Origin: Flavobacterium sp. YO12
Lineage (GTDB): Bacteria; Bacteroidota; Bacteroidia; Flavobacteriales; Flavobacteriaceae
Direction: 5' to 3'
Length of the DNA: 47,281 nt
Assembly: GCF_004119495.1 (NCBI RefSeq)
Contig: NZ_NRQU01000038.1
Location: forward strand, 1 to 47,281
How positions within the stretch are numbered: the first letter of the stretch is position 1; each line of letters starts with the position of its first letter. This document shows, piece after piece, positions 8,678 to 17,605 of this stretch. A model generated the notes under the pieces. That model was not told the DNA's origin. It did no database searches and was given only the letters and a program-made list of their open reading frames with translations. Position numbers and translations under genes: made by a program.

Positions 8678-9727
8678 TTAAAGAATTAACATTGCATCTC
8701 CGTAAGAATAGAATTTGTACCCTTCTTTGATTGCTTCGTCGTAAGCTTTTTTCATTAAGTCATGACCACAGAAAGCAGAAATCATCATTAACAATGTTGA
8801 TTTTGGTGTGTGGAAATTAGTAATCATACAGTTTGCAATACTAAAATCATGAGGAGGGAAAATAAATTTATTTGTCCATCCTTCATAAGGATTTAAAGTA
8901 TTTGCAGAAGAAACAGAACTTTCGATTGCACGCATAGAAGTTGTTCCTACAGCACAAATACGTTTTTTCTTTGCTTTTGCTTCATTTACGATGTCGCAAG
9001 CTTCTTGTCTGATGATTAATTCTTCTGAATCCATTTTGTGTTTAGATAAATCTTCAACCTCAACTGGATTAAAAGTTCCTAAACCTACGTGAAGTGTAAC
9101 CTCAGCGAAGTTTACTCCTTTGATTTCTAATTTTTTCAAAAGGTGTTTTGAGAAGTGTAAACCAGCAGTTGGTGCCGCTACAGCTCCTTCTTCTTTTGCA
9201 TAAATTGTTTGGTATCTTTCGGCATCTTCGGCAGTAACCTCTCTGCTGATATATTTAGGAATTGGAGTTTCTCCAAGTTCTGTCAATTTGTTTCTAAACT
9301 CTTCGTAAGAACCATCATATAAAAAACGTAATGTTCTACCACGAGAAGTTGTATTATCAATTACTTCGGCAACTAATGAATCGTCATCGCCAAAATAAAG
9401 TTTATTACCGATACGGATTTTTCTAGCTGGATCAACTAAAACATCCCATAAACGCTGCTCAGAATTTAATTCTCTTAATAAGAAAACCTCAATTCTTGCA
9501 CCTGTTTTTTCTTTGTTTCCGTACAAACGCGCAGGAAAAACTTTTGTATTGTTAAGAATTAAAACGTCTCCGTCATCAAAGTAATTGATAACATCTTTAA
9601 ACATTTTGTGCTCTATTGTTTGTTTTTGACGGTCAATTACCATTAAACGAGATTCATCTCTATTTTCTGCCGGAAATTCAGCCAAAAGTTCTTTCGGTAA
9701 ATTGAAATTGAAGTGTGATAATTTCAT
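8678..9727 (-). CDS. queA: tRNA preQ1(34) S-adenosylmethionine ribosyltransferase-isomerase
   Basis: Transfers and isomerises the ribosyl part of S-adenosylmethionine onto preQ1 at the wobble base of tRNA, giving epoxyqueuosine, the penultimate step of queuosine synthesis. It is 349 residues, full length. Visible family motifs are the N-terminal [20 protein letters not shown] (8-27), [13 protein letters not shown] (58-70), the [10 protein letters not shown] segment (184-193), [13 protein letters not shown] (210-222), and near the C terminus [18 protein letters not shown]. Cytoplasmic. A well-formed promoter lies at 9791-9822 and a terminator at 8623-8654, so it can be transcribed alone. Identification is secure. 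Confidence 0.97.
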   Translation of the reverse strand: MKLSHFNFNLPKELLAEFPAENRDESRLMVIDRQKQTIEHKMFKDVINYFDDGDVLILNNTKVFPARLYGNKEKTGARIEVFLLRELNSEQRLWDVLVDPARKIRIGNKLYFGDDDSLVAEVIDNTTSRGRTLRFLYDGSYEEFRNKLTELGETPIPKYISREVTAEDAERYQTIYAKEEGAVAAPTAGLHFSKHLLKKLEIKGVNFAEVTLHVGLGTFNPVEVEDLSKHKMDSEELIIRQEACDIVNEAKAKKKRICAVGTTSMRAIESSVSSANTLNPYEGWTNKFIFPPHDFSIANCMITNFHTPKSTLLMMISAFCGHDLMKKAYDEAIKEGYKFYSYGDAMLIL

Positions 9728-9790
9728 ATTTGAAGTTAGATTTTAAAATATCAATCTTAGACTTTTTTATCTAAAATTTTAAATCGCTTG

Positions 9791-9822
9791 CAAATATACG
9801 ATTGTGAGATAGGCGTTGTCAA
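9791..9822 (-). promoter_or_regulatory. Bacteroidota-type promoter of queA
   Basis: On the minus strand, TTG (9820-9822), a 21-base spacer, then TATATTTG (9791-9798), a perfect TAnnTTTG -7 element. Transcription should start near 9784, about 57 bases before the ATG. Confidence 0.65.
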
Positions 9823-9918
9823 GTGTTTTGACGTTTATTTTCAAAAGTCCTTGATTTAGTGGAGTTTTCAGAACCATTAAAAATGTTTTTACCTACAAAA
9901 AACATCTCCAACATATTA

Positions 9919-10020
9919 TTGTCATTTCGACGAAGGAGAAATCTCCGTTGCAGAATCGACAAAGATTGACTTTTCTTCACGGAGCTTCTTGCTAAGATTT
10001 CTCCTTCGTCGAAATGACAA
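9919..10020. repeat. GTCATTTCGA palindromic repeat, copy 2 (family A)
   Basis: A perfect 26-base inverted repeat (9919-9944 with 9995-10020), outer end TTGTCATTTCGACGAAGGAG. Core: ATCGACAAAGATTGAC and CACGGAGCTTC. A 76-codon open frame across it on the minus strand is a by-product of the repeat, not a gene. Confidence 0.9.
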
Positions 10021-10048
10021 ACTATGCGATTATAGCCAAACTCAAGCA

Positions 10049-10078
10049 TAAAAAAACCTCTGGCTGCAACCAGAGGTT
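10049..10078 (-). terminator. Intrinsic terminator of aroA
   Basis: AACCTCTGG (10055-10063) pairs with CCAGAGGTT (10070-10078) across a 6-base loop. On the minus strand a run of Ts follows directly. It lies about 58 bases after the aroA stop. Confidence 0.9.
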
Positions 10079-10135
10079 ATATAATTTAAGCTATTTTATT
10101 TAAATGAACTTATATTTCTTACATGGTTCAAAAAA

Positions 10136-11365
10136 CTACAATTCTGAAACTTGAAAGTTTAAAGTTTTTAAATCATTCCAAAAATCTGGATATGATTTTG
10201 AAACCACTTCGGCGTCGTCTATAATAATTGGCACTTTTATAGCAAGCGGCGCAAATGCCATTGCCATACGGTGATCATTGTAAGTAGCAATATGAACATC
10301 ATGATTAATATCGCCTGAACGCTCTAAAGTCAAACTGTCATTAGTTACAGAAATATTGGCTCCTAACTTTGTAAGCTCGATTCTTAAAGCTTCAAGTCTA
10401 TCTGTTTCTTTAATTTTTAAAGTATGAAGACCAGTTAAATGACATCCGATTCCTAAACCTAAACAAGTTACTACGATTGTTTGGGCAATATCTGGTGTAT
10501 TATTCAATTCAAAATTCACATCTTCATATGTAAAACCTACCTGTTTTTCCAACGTCATTTGATTATTTTGGAAGGTAGTTTTTACACCCATTTTTTCATA
10601 AAGAGATACTAATTCTGAATCTCCTTGCAAGCTGTTTTCTTTATAACTGCTTAAAGTTATTTTTGCAGCATCGGCCAAAGCCACAAGGCTGAAGAAATAC
10701 GACGCAGAACTCCAATCAGATTCTACAACCATTTCTTTTGATTCAACAGATTCTTTAGGATAAACTTTTATTACATTTCCTTCAAAACTAGTTTGTATAT
10801 CTAAATCTTTTAACAAAGCCAAAGTCATTTTGATATACGGAATCGAAGTAATTTCACCTTCTAAAGTCAATTCTAAACCATTCTCTAATTTTGCTGCTAC
10901 TAACAATAACGCCGAAATATATTGGCTGCTAACATTTGCTGCTAAAGTAACTTTTGAAGCGGTTACTTTTTTTCCTTTGATTCGAATTGGCGGATAACCA
11001 ACTTCTTTTTCATATGAAATTTCAACTCCTAATTGTGCCAAAGCTTCAACTAAAATTTTAATCGGACGCTCTTGCATTCTGCTTGAACCTGTCATTACCA
11101 CTTCTCTACCTTCGTTAACTGCAAAATATGCTGTTAAGAAACGCATTGCCGTTCCAGCGTGATGAATGTCAACAATTTCGTCATTTCCAGCTAGAGCTTT
11201 CTGCATTACTTCGCTGTCATCAGAGTTTGAAGTATTGGCTAATGTGATATTTGGGAATAAAGCTTTTAGTAATAATAAGCGATTTGTTTCGCTTTTAGAA
11301 CCCGTGATATTTAGTTGCGAATCATCAATCGTAAATTGTGAATTCGTGCTTAATTTTAAATTCAT
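10136..11365 (-). CDS. aroA: 3-phosphoshikimate 1-carboxyvinyltransferase (EPSP synthase)
   Basis: Sixth step of the shikimate pathway: shikimate 3-phosphate plus phosphoenolpyruvate gives EPSP and phosphate. It is 409 residues, slightly short for the family because the first strand is trimmed. Motifs include ITGSKSETNRLLLLKAL (the PEP/S3P lysine is Lys24), the catalytic-loop segment HAGTAMRFLTAYF (LDAGTAMR in many homologues), MQERPIKILVEAL, NNTPDIAQTIVV (with the catalytic Asp), KIKETDRLEAL and YNDHRMAMAFAPL. Cytoplasmic. It lies downstream of the mazG-like gene on the same strand, about 100 bases away, and may be the last gene of the rsgA-dtd-DUF3857-mazG run. It supplies the chorismate branch used by the Phe/Tyr operon at 22.5-26.8 kb. 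Confidence 0.97.
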   Translation of the reverse strand: MNLKLSTNSQFTIDDSQLNITGSKSETNRLLLLKALFPNITLANTSNSDDSEVMQKALAGNDEIVDIHHAGTAMRFLTAYFAVNEGREVVMTGSSRMQERPIKILVEALAQLGVEISYEKEVGYPPIRIKGKKVTASKVTLAANVSSQYISALLLVAAKLENGLELTLEGEITSIPYIKMTLALLKDLDIQTSFEGNVIKVYPKESVESKEMVVESDWSSASYFFSLVALADAAKITLSSYKENSLQGDSELVSLYEKMGVKTTFQNNQMTLEKQVGFTYEDVNFELNNTPDIAQTIVVTCLGLGIGCHLTGLHTLKIKETDRLEALRIELTKLGANISVTNDSLTLERSGDINHDVHIATYNDHRMAMAFAPLAIKVPIIIDDAEVVSKSYPDFWNDLKTLNFQVSEL

Positions 11366-11463
11366 GATTTTAGTTATGTGTTGCGAATTGTGAGTGACAT
11401 AATTCGAGTGCGCAATTTACCACTCCTCGCCCGTAAATCAAAATCTGAGTTAAAATTTCACAA

Positions 11464-11790
11464 TTATTTCAATTTATCGTTGTTTTTGTGACGATCTTTA
11501 TCTCTAACCGATTTTAAGTCCATTTTTTTATCAAAAGCGGCTTGTAAATCGATTCCTGTTTGATTCGCCAAACATAAAACAACAAAAACAACATCGGCTA
11601 ATTCTTCGCCTAAATCTTTATTTTTATCACTTTCTTTTTCTGATTGTTCTCCATAACGACGAGCAATAATTCTAGCCACTTCGCCTACTTCTTCGGTAAG
11701 CTGGGCCATATTGGTTAATTCGTTAAAATAACGTACTCCGTGTTCTTTTATCCAAGTATCAACATCTAGTTGTGCATTTTTCAAATCCAT
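11464..11790 (-). CDS. MazG-like nucleotide pyrophosphohydrolase
   Basis: Small all-alpha NTP pyrophosphohydrolase of the MazG/dCTPase superfamily, which hydrolyses (d)NTPs to the monophosphate and pyrophosphate, probably as house-cleaning. The magnesium-binding pattern is clear: LTEEVGEVARIIARRYGE followed by DLGEELADVVFVVLCLANQ, that is ExxE then ExxD. With the start at the inner ATG (11790, MDLKNAQ) the protein has 108 residues, typical of single-domain members. An ATG six codons upstream (11808) would add only MLKNTI, so I prefer the inner one, which better fits homologues of this kind. The Lys-rich C terminus is unstructured. It lies between the DUF3857 paralogues and aroA on the same strand. 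Substrate preference cannot be read from the sequence. Confidence 0.85.
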   Translation of the reverse strand: MDLKNAQLDVDTWIKEHGVRYFNELTNMAQLTEEVGEVARIIARRYGEQSEKESDKNKDLGEELADVVFVVLCLANQTGIDLQAAFDKKMDLKSVRDKDRHKNNDKLK

Positions 11791-11833
11791 GATTGTATTT
11801 TTAAGCAAAAATAATCCTAATCTTTCAATACAA

Positions 11834-13855
11834 CTAAATTCTTTTTAAAACTATTTTCTCTGTTTCTTTAGCAATCATTCCTTTATAATATTCTTTCAGC
11901 ATATCGTATTGATCCGTTGAAACAATTGCTTCATTTATCTGATGCTGAATATTTAATTGCAATGTACTGCCATCTGAAGCAATATTAAATTTAAAGCTTC
12001 CTAAATTATCCTCCATATTAATAATGGCAGGTTTTGGAAGAGTCTCAACTGCAAAACCTTCCGGAATCCTAATAATAATATTATATTTATCTAAAAACGG
12101 ATACCCAAAATCTACCGGATATTCTCTTACTTCTTGTTTAAATGGATTTTTTTCGTTTGTAAAAAACAACATTGGGCTAACGTATATTTTACCCCCTATA
12201 ACTTCGCATAAATTATTCCCTGCAAACGAATATGATTCTGTAATTGGCATCAAGAGATCTTTTTCGTTTGTTTTTGAGTAATCAGAAACTTCTATTTTAT
12301 TATTCTCATTCTCTAGTTTTTCTAAATATTCCTCTTCTTTTAAACTAAAAATATTTTCTCTAGTAATCATCGCATTATAATCTGTAAATTGTCTTCTGGT
12401 TTTTCCTGTAACTTTACCTTCTGGATCAATACTATAATTTATAAAAACAATATCATTTGAAGCCTTTTTAGGCATTAAATCTACCTCTTCAGAACTTCCG
12501 TCTTTTCTAATTAGTCTTCCTAACCAGTTTAGAGTTCTAAGAGGTAAAACATTTGGGGTTGAAAATTTATCAGATGCATCTAACAGAACATTTCCGCTTG
12601 GAGTTTCGACCGCCGCAATTACATAATCAAAAGCATTTCTATTAGGAAAAAATGAAATCCCATTAGAACGTGTGCTCACCAATACTGGATTTGCAGTTAA
12701 ACCAGCATAACGCAGCATTGCGGTTAATATCAAGTTGATATCGGCAATATTTCCTGTTTTTTCTTTGTATGCTTTTCTTACTCCATTATCACAGGTATAA
12801 CCCGTATAATTATTCCATTTTACATTCGATTTCACATGATTTAAAATGGCTATTATTTTTTCATCTGCATTTTTTTTATCCCCCAAAAGTGTTTTTAAAT
12901 CCTCCTCAAAATAACCAGTTTTATTTAATTCAGGACCAAAATCATCATAGTTATAAATCGTTGTTACAACTGAATTCCAATCTGTAGAATATGTTTTCAT
13001 TGGTGAATTTGGAAAGTTAGTCATAGATAATTCATGTTGAATACTAGAAACATAGTTATCAATATTATTCACATAAGCTTCCTCTTTTATAGCTGGAAAA
13101 TCAACCGCTAAATAGGTCGTTTGAATTTCTGAATAATCTAATTTGGATGTTGAAAATGATGTACTTGCAACACCAGTACCTCCACTCAAGCTTCTCTCCT
13201 TATTTCTAAAAACAATTGATTTTGAATTTTTAATAGACGTAATTTTAGGAAAAACATATCCCTTTTGCCTAGAATTAAAAACATAATATTGTGGAATATA
13301 AGTTATAAACTCAGAATAATTAATTGGAATAGTAGCTTGAAAATCCCATTCTCGAATCGTATTATCTCTAGGACTTCTAATAGTATATCTAAACTCAACA
13401 ACTGACCCTTCTTTAACATTAGGCATTGTTATCTTTTTTCTCCCTCTGAATTTATCTACAACTTCATCAAAAATCCCTTCACTTTTCAGTTTTACTTTTT
13501 CGACCTTGCCATCTATCAAATTATAGGTATAGGCATCTGTAAAAGAAACCTTCTCTGGCAAATTACTAGTATTATAGTACCAAACCCCTTTATTCGCCCA
13601 ATTATATCCTTCCTTTTTATAAATTTTAATTCTGGTCTCAACATCAGTTAAATTTATAAAACCATCATTTTCATCATATTCAATTCTCGTTTTTCCTCTT
13701 GTATACAATACAGCTGCCGCTGCCGATGAGTCTTTAGGATGAACTTTTTGTTCCAGTTCTGCAATTGAAACTTTTCCTAATTTAAATTCCTGCGCGTTTA
13801 TTTTTGAAACAAACAACAACAGAATCGATAAACATAATGGTTTACTAAATTTCAT
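11834..13855 (-). CDS. DUF3857/transglutaminase-like exported protein with degenerate catalytic triad
   Basis: Exported protein of 673 residues with a signal peptide ending near INAQ (residue 22). A DUF3857 beta-rich domain (about 55-230) includes the typical MPNVKEGSVVEFRYTIRSPR. A transglutaminase-like fold follows (about 330-430). In an active member this fold has a Cys in a G-x-C motif, a His and an Asp. Here the Cys position reads KTGNIADIN (Ile370), the His position reads NAFDYVIAAV (Tyr411), and only the Asp of LLDASDKF (Asp426) remains, so enzyme activity is unlikely. A beta-rich C-terminal region follows. It lies 21 bases downstream of a related gene with intact catalytic residues, so the pair probably arose by duplication. 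A binding, folding or structural role in the cell envelope is possible; the function is unknown. Confidence 0.85.
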   Translation of the reverse strand: MKFSKPLCLSILLLFVSKINAQEFKLGKVSIAELEQKVHPKDSSAAAAVLYTRGKTRIEYDENDGFINLTDVETRIKIYKKEGYNWANKGVWYYNTSNLPEKVSFTDAYTYNLIDGKVEKVKLKSEGIFDEVVDKFRGRKKITMPNVKEGSVVEFRYTIRSPRDNTIREWDFQATIPINYSEFITYIPQYYVFNSRQKGYVFPKITSIKNSKSIVFRNKERSLSGGTGVASTSFSTSKLDYSEIQTTYLAVDFPAIKEEAYVNNIDNYVSSIQHELSMTNFPNSPMKTYSTDWNSVVTTIYNYDDFGPELNKTGYFEEDLKTLLGDKKNADEKIIAILNHVKSNVKWNNYTGYTCDNGVRKAYKEKTGNIADINLILTAMLRYAGLTANPVLVSTRSNGISFFPNRNAFDYVIAAVETPSGNVLLDASDKFSTPNVLPLRTLNWLGRLIRKDGSSEEVDLMPKKASNDIVFINYSIDPEGKVTGKTRRQFTDYNAMITRENIFSLKEEEYLEKLENENNKIEVSDYSKTNEKDLLMPITESYSFAGNNLCEVIGGKIYVSPMLFFTNEKNPFKQEVREYPVDFGYPFLDKYNIIIRIPEGFAVETLPKPAIINMEDNLGSFKFNIASDGSTLQLNIQHQINEAIVSTDQYDMLKEYYKGMIAKETEKIVLKRI

Positions 13856-13876
13856 TTTGGTTATGGTTTATTTGGG

Positions 13877-15783
13877 TTAGTTTTTGGTTAATATAATTTT
13901 AGCGTTATCGTTTCGCGAAACTTGCTCCATAAATAGTCTATACTCATCATATTCTTTACTAGAGTACTTTCCGTTGTTTAGGAGCATAGATCTTTTATAG
14001 ATTAGCTTGTTATTATCTTTTTTAATTATCTCTGTTTTATATTCTCCGAATTTTCCTTTAAGCTCATAGTTTTGAGGAAGAAATTCGATACTAAAACCTG
14101 CAGGAAGATTTATTTCAATTTCATCTGTATCTAAATAGCCGCGTTGAATTTGAAATGGATTTTTACGATTTCTAATTCTGTTTACATTTCCTGTATATTG
14201 GTTAAAGGCATCTAAAACAAAAATTATTTTGTTCCCTGAAATCTGACCATAATTTGACGCACTTATTTGAACATCTTCTATAAAACGAATATTCTCTTTA
14301 TCATTAGTAAAAGTTATTTTACCCAATTTCAAATTGTTGATATTATCCCAATACTCTTTGTAGTGTTTTTCTTTTTCATTTGGCTGTAAGGTTTCGACTC
14401 TGGATTTCGCATCATATTGACTTCCTTGCGAATCTATTTTTAAAACCCCTGAGAAATCACCATTTTCATTAACAGTATACGTCCCTTTTCCTATTTGAGT
14501 ATTTCCTTTATCATGATAAATTTTAGTTCTAACAATTTCTCCGCCTTCAGGTTTAACTACCAAAACATCTCTATCATCTGTGAAAGTACCTTGGTAACCA
14601 AACGGTGCATCTTGACTTGTACATTCCAGCCAAGTATAAGTATCTCCATTTGGAATTGCTAATATCATATGATTTCCCTGCATCGAAACAAAATCAGATT
14701 GGATATTTGCCTTATCAGCATCACCATATAAAATTGTATTATAAGACGACACATCAACTGCCTGCAAAAGTGCTTTGGTATAATTTGACAAAGCCTTGCA
14801 GTCGCCATAACCTAAACGATCAACGTCGCTGGCAAGCATTGGTTTCCAACCACCAATTCCAACCGCAATATTTACATATCTTGATTTCTTCTGTACGTAA
14901 TCGTAAATAATTTTTGCTTTCTTGATTGGGTCTTTTTCATCACCAACAAGCACTTTCATTTTCGTTTTGGTTTCTTCTGGCAAAATGGTTGTTCCTGTTA
15001 AAACCTTCTCTCCGTACCATTTCCCAAATGCTTCCCAAGTTGTTGCTGTACCATCAACGCCTTCTAAATGAAATTTTTCAAGACCCATCATGACTCTTGG
15101 AAACAAAACTTCTGAAGATGGACTTAAATCTTCTAATTTCTGTGCTAATATATTCTGTGCTATGTAACCGAGTTTTGTAGTTGACTCTTCTGATTTTTTT
15201 ATATTATATCCAGAAAACTGAAATTCCTTTTTTTGAATCCCAAATCACTTGGGTAAGAAACATTCAGCACACATTTTTCGACGCTTACATTGTAACCGCC
15301 TAAGAAATACCATCGTGGTATAAAAGCCGTATTTGAAGTTTCTGTTTCACAGCTGTACGCAATTGTAAATGGATATGAAATTGGAGTGTAACTTAAATAA
15401 ACAACACGGCTGTCCGAGAAAAGCGTACTCCCACTTACAGCGCTCTGATCTTTAAAATCTTTTCGTTTGATTTTTTTAATTTCGTTTCCCGCCGCATCAT
15501 AGACAATTGCCTCGATATTGCTTATTGAAGTGGTTTTATCGTAATGCTGATAAGCGTCAATATGCCTAAGTCCTTTTTCATTTAAAACCGTTACAACTCT
15601 TTGTGTTTTAATATTCATGCTTCGTTGCGAAGCAATCGTAATATCCATTTGATCTAATCGAACAACTGCATTCGCATTTTGTTTTAGACTATCTGGAATT
15701 AAGGCAACATTGTAATTAGCCTTTTGTGCAAATGAAATAAGGGTAAATAAGAAAAAAACTAACGATAATCTAGGGCTTCTCAT
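13877..15783 (-). pseudogene. DUF3857/transglutaminase-like exported protein, split by a one-base frameshift
   Basis: Paralogue of the gene that follows it. The upstream frame (15783-15199) has a signal peptide (MRSPRLSLVFFLFTLISFAQ) and most of DUF3857, but stops shortly after an A7 run (T7 on plus, 15228-15234). The other frame continues the protein as KKEFQFSGYNIKKSEEST and on into the transglutaminase domain. Eight As instead of seven restore one 635-residue protein. The catalytic set is intact in the downstream frame: Cys in RLGYGDCKALSNYTKALL, His in QGNHMILAIP, and the acidic residue in TWLECTSQDAPFGYQG. Expected location is the periplasm or cell surface. The missing base could be a real deletion, a sequencing error, or be corrected by polymerase slippage on the A tract. 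The ATG at 15106 is not a plausible separate start, since it would lack the signal peptide. Confidence 0.85.
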
Positions 15784-15847
15784 TGGTAAGTAATTTCTTC
15801 AAATATATATTTTTTTTAGAAATTCTTAACACTTGTCTAATGATTTT

Positions 15848-16300
15848 TTAATCTCTGTTTTTACTGTCTATTAAAATAGTTACAGGACCATCATTTATCA
15901 GGCTTACTTTCATATCAGCACCAAAAATTCCAGTTTGAACTCTTTTATTGAACTCTTTTTCTAAAGATTTTACAAAGTTCTCATACATAGGAATCGCAAA
16001 CTCAGGTTTTGCAGCTTTTATGTAAGATGGTCGGTTTCCTTTTTTTGTAGAGGCGTGAAGTGTAAATTGACTAACGACAATTATATCGCCGTCGATGTCT
16101 TGAACCGAGCAGTTCATAACATCATTTTCGTCTCCAAAAATTCTCATTTTAATTATTTTTCCAGCAAGCCAGTCAATATCTTCCTGAATATCGGCATCTT
16201 CAATTCCAACTAAAATCAATAACCCTTTTTTAATATCTGCTGTTTTTTGACCATCAACTGTGACAGATGCCTCAGAAACTCTTTGAAGTACAATTTTCAT
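15848..16300 (-). CDS. dtd: D-aminoacyl-tRNA deacylase
   Basis: Removes D-amino acids (and glycine mischarged on tRNA-Ala) from tRNA, protecting translation. With the start at 16300 (MKIVLQRVSEASVTVDG) it has 150 residues, the usual length. An in-frame ATG at 16339 would add a non-conserved Lys/Asn-rich extension and is rejected. Diagnostic motifs are VVSQFTLHAST (SQFTL active-site strand) and the C-terminal NDGPVTILIDS (the cross-subunit Gly-Pro motif appears as GPVT). Cytoplasmic homodimer. It lies between rsgA and the DUF3857 genes on the same strand, separated from rsgA by a repeat-containing gap of about 190 bases. Confidence 0.96.
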   Translation of the reverse strand: MKIVLQRVSEASVTVDGQKTADIKKGLLILVGIEDADIQEDIDWLAGKIIKMRIFGDENDVMNCSVQDIDGDIIVVSQFTLHASTKKGNRPSYIKAAKPEFAIPMYENFVKSLEKEFNKRVQTGIFGADMKVSLINDGPVTILIDSKNRD

Positions 16301-16332
16301 TTTTATTTTGATCTTATTGCAGCGTAGTTTAT

Positions 16333-16397
16333 TGGCCACAGATTACACGGATTAAACAGATTTTAAATTCTGGCGTTAGATGCACTGCAGCGCATCT
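16333..16397. repeat. Repeat remnants: CACAGATTACACGGATT arm and AGATGC palindrome
   Basis: A single arm resembling the CACAGATT element at 44712-44752 is followed by AGATGCACTGCAGCGCATCT (16378-16397), an almost perfect palindrome. Non-coding. Confidence 0.5.
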
Positions 16398-16490
16398 CTA
16401 CAAATTGGATTGGAATTTTACAAAATTTGATCTCGGAATTTGAAAATTTTGTTTCTCTTCGAACTATAATTAACAATTCACAATTAATAA

Positions 16491-17468
16491 TTATTTACGT
16501 GTTTCATCACTCGCTGCACGATCATCACCATAAATATCAGTTCGGTAATGTTCTTCATCACCTTCTAATATCTTAAGATAACTGTTGTAACGCGACCAAG
16601 CAATTTCGTCTTTTTCTAAAGCTGCTTTTATAGCGCAATGCGGTTCTTCTTTATGCAAACAGTTATTGAATTTACATTGATCTTTAAGCTTAAAAAATTC
16701 TGGGAAATAACCGCTGATTTCTGTTGGCTCCATATCAACAATTCCGAAACCTTTAATTCCTGGAGTATCAATAATTCGGGCATCAAAAGACAAATCATAC
16801 ATTTCAGCAAAAGTTGTTGTATGCTGTCCCTGTTTACTTTGTTCTGAAATTACGGTAGTTTTTAAATGAAGGCTTGGTTCCATCGCATTCACCAAAGTTG
16901 ATTTTCCAACTCCAGAATGTCCTGAGAACATACTTACTTTACCTATCATCATTTCTTTCAATTTATCAACTCCTTTATTTTCTGTTGAAGAAATTCTTAG
17001 ACATTTATATCCTATTTCGGTGTAAATATGTTGTAAATAAAGCTGATCGTCTAATGTCTGTTCATTGAGCGTATCAATTTTATTAAAAATTAGAACAGCT
17101 TCAATTCCGTATGCTTCGGCAGTAACCAAAAAACGATCGATAAAACTTGTAGTTGTTGGCGGATTATCAATTGTAACCAACAAAAACACCTGATCGATAT
17201 TCGAAGCTATAATATGAATCTGCTTTGACAAGTTAACCGATTTACGAACGATGTAGTTTTTTCTTTCGTGAATATTATGAATTGTTCCCGTTAAAGCATC
17301 CGAAGTTTCTTCTAATTCATAATCGACAATATCGCCTACAGCAATAGGATTGGTACTTTTAATTCCTTTCATCCTAAACTTCCCTTTCATACGGCATTCG
17401 ATAAAATCGCCTTTTTCAGATTTTACGGTATACCAACTTCCTGTAGACTTATAAACGGTTCCTGTCAT
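16491..17468 (-). CDS. rsgA: Ribosome small-subunit-dependent GTPase A
   Basis: Circularly permuted GTPase that checks late maturation of the 30S ribosomal subunit. It is 325 residues. Order of parts: an N-terminal OB fold (about 1-75) with RKNYIVRKSVNLSKQIHIIA at its end; permuted G motifs, G4 FNKID (128-132), G1 GHSGVGKST (183-191), G2 region QHTTTF, and G3 DTPGIKGFG (234-242); then the C-terminal zinc site built from Cys265, Cys270, His272 and Cys278 in QCKFNNCLHKEEPHC. All expected residues are present. Cytoplasmic, ribosome-associated. First gene of a minus-strand run leading to dtd. Confidence 0.97.
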   Translation of the reverse strand: MTGTVYKSTGSWYTVKSEKGDFIECRMKGKFRMKGIKSTNPIAVGDIVDYELEETSDALTGTIHNIHERKNYIVRKSVNLSKQIHIIASNIDQVFLLVTIDNPPTTTSFIDRFLVTAEAYGIEAVLIFNKIDTLNEQTLDDQLYLQHIYTEIGYKCLRISSTENKGVDKLKEMMIGKVSMFSGHSGVGKSTLVNAMEPSLHLKTTVISEQSKQGQHTTTFAEMYDLSFDARIIDTPGIKGFGIVDMEPTEISGYFPEFFKLKDQCKFNNCLHKEEPHCAIKAALEKDEIAWSRYNSYLKILEGDEEHYRTDIYGDDRAASDETRK

Positions 17469-17523
17469 TCAAATTTTAGATTTCTGATTTTAGATTTCTG
17501 ATTACTCTTTAATCTAAAAAATT

Positions 17524-17571
17524 AAAAGGCAAAATTACGTTTTTAGAATGGAACAACGTAATTTCGCCTTT
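17524..17571 (-). terminator. Intrinsic terminator of the VIT/vWA gene
   Basis: AAAAGGC plus AAATTACGT (17524-17540) pairs with ACGTAATTT plus GCCTTTT (17556-17572), with one unpaired base per arm and a T-rich stretch after it on the minus strand. It lies between the VIT/vWA stop (17606) and the rsgA start (17468). Confidence 0.75.
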
Positions 17572-17605
17572 TATTTTTGAAAGACATCCTCTTAATTGGT
17601 AGACT

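Noticed and set aside
9819..10049. A 76-codon minus-strand open frame
   Set aside because: It runs through the family A inverted repeat (9919-10020); its residues simply mirror the repeat arms and no conserved start context is seen.
15199..15240. Programmed -1 ribosomal frameshift as the explanation of the split transglutaminase-like gene
   Set aside because: The shift direction fits -1, but the in-frame codons TTC AAA AAA AGG do not form a standard X XXY YYZ heptamer, and no obvious stimulatory stem-loop follows. Error, mutation or transcriptional slippage are simpler.
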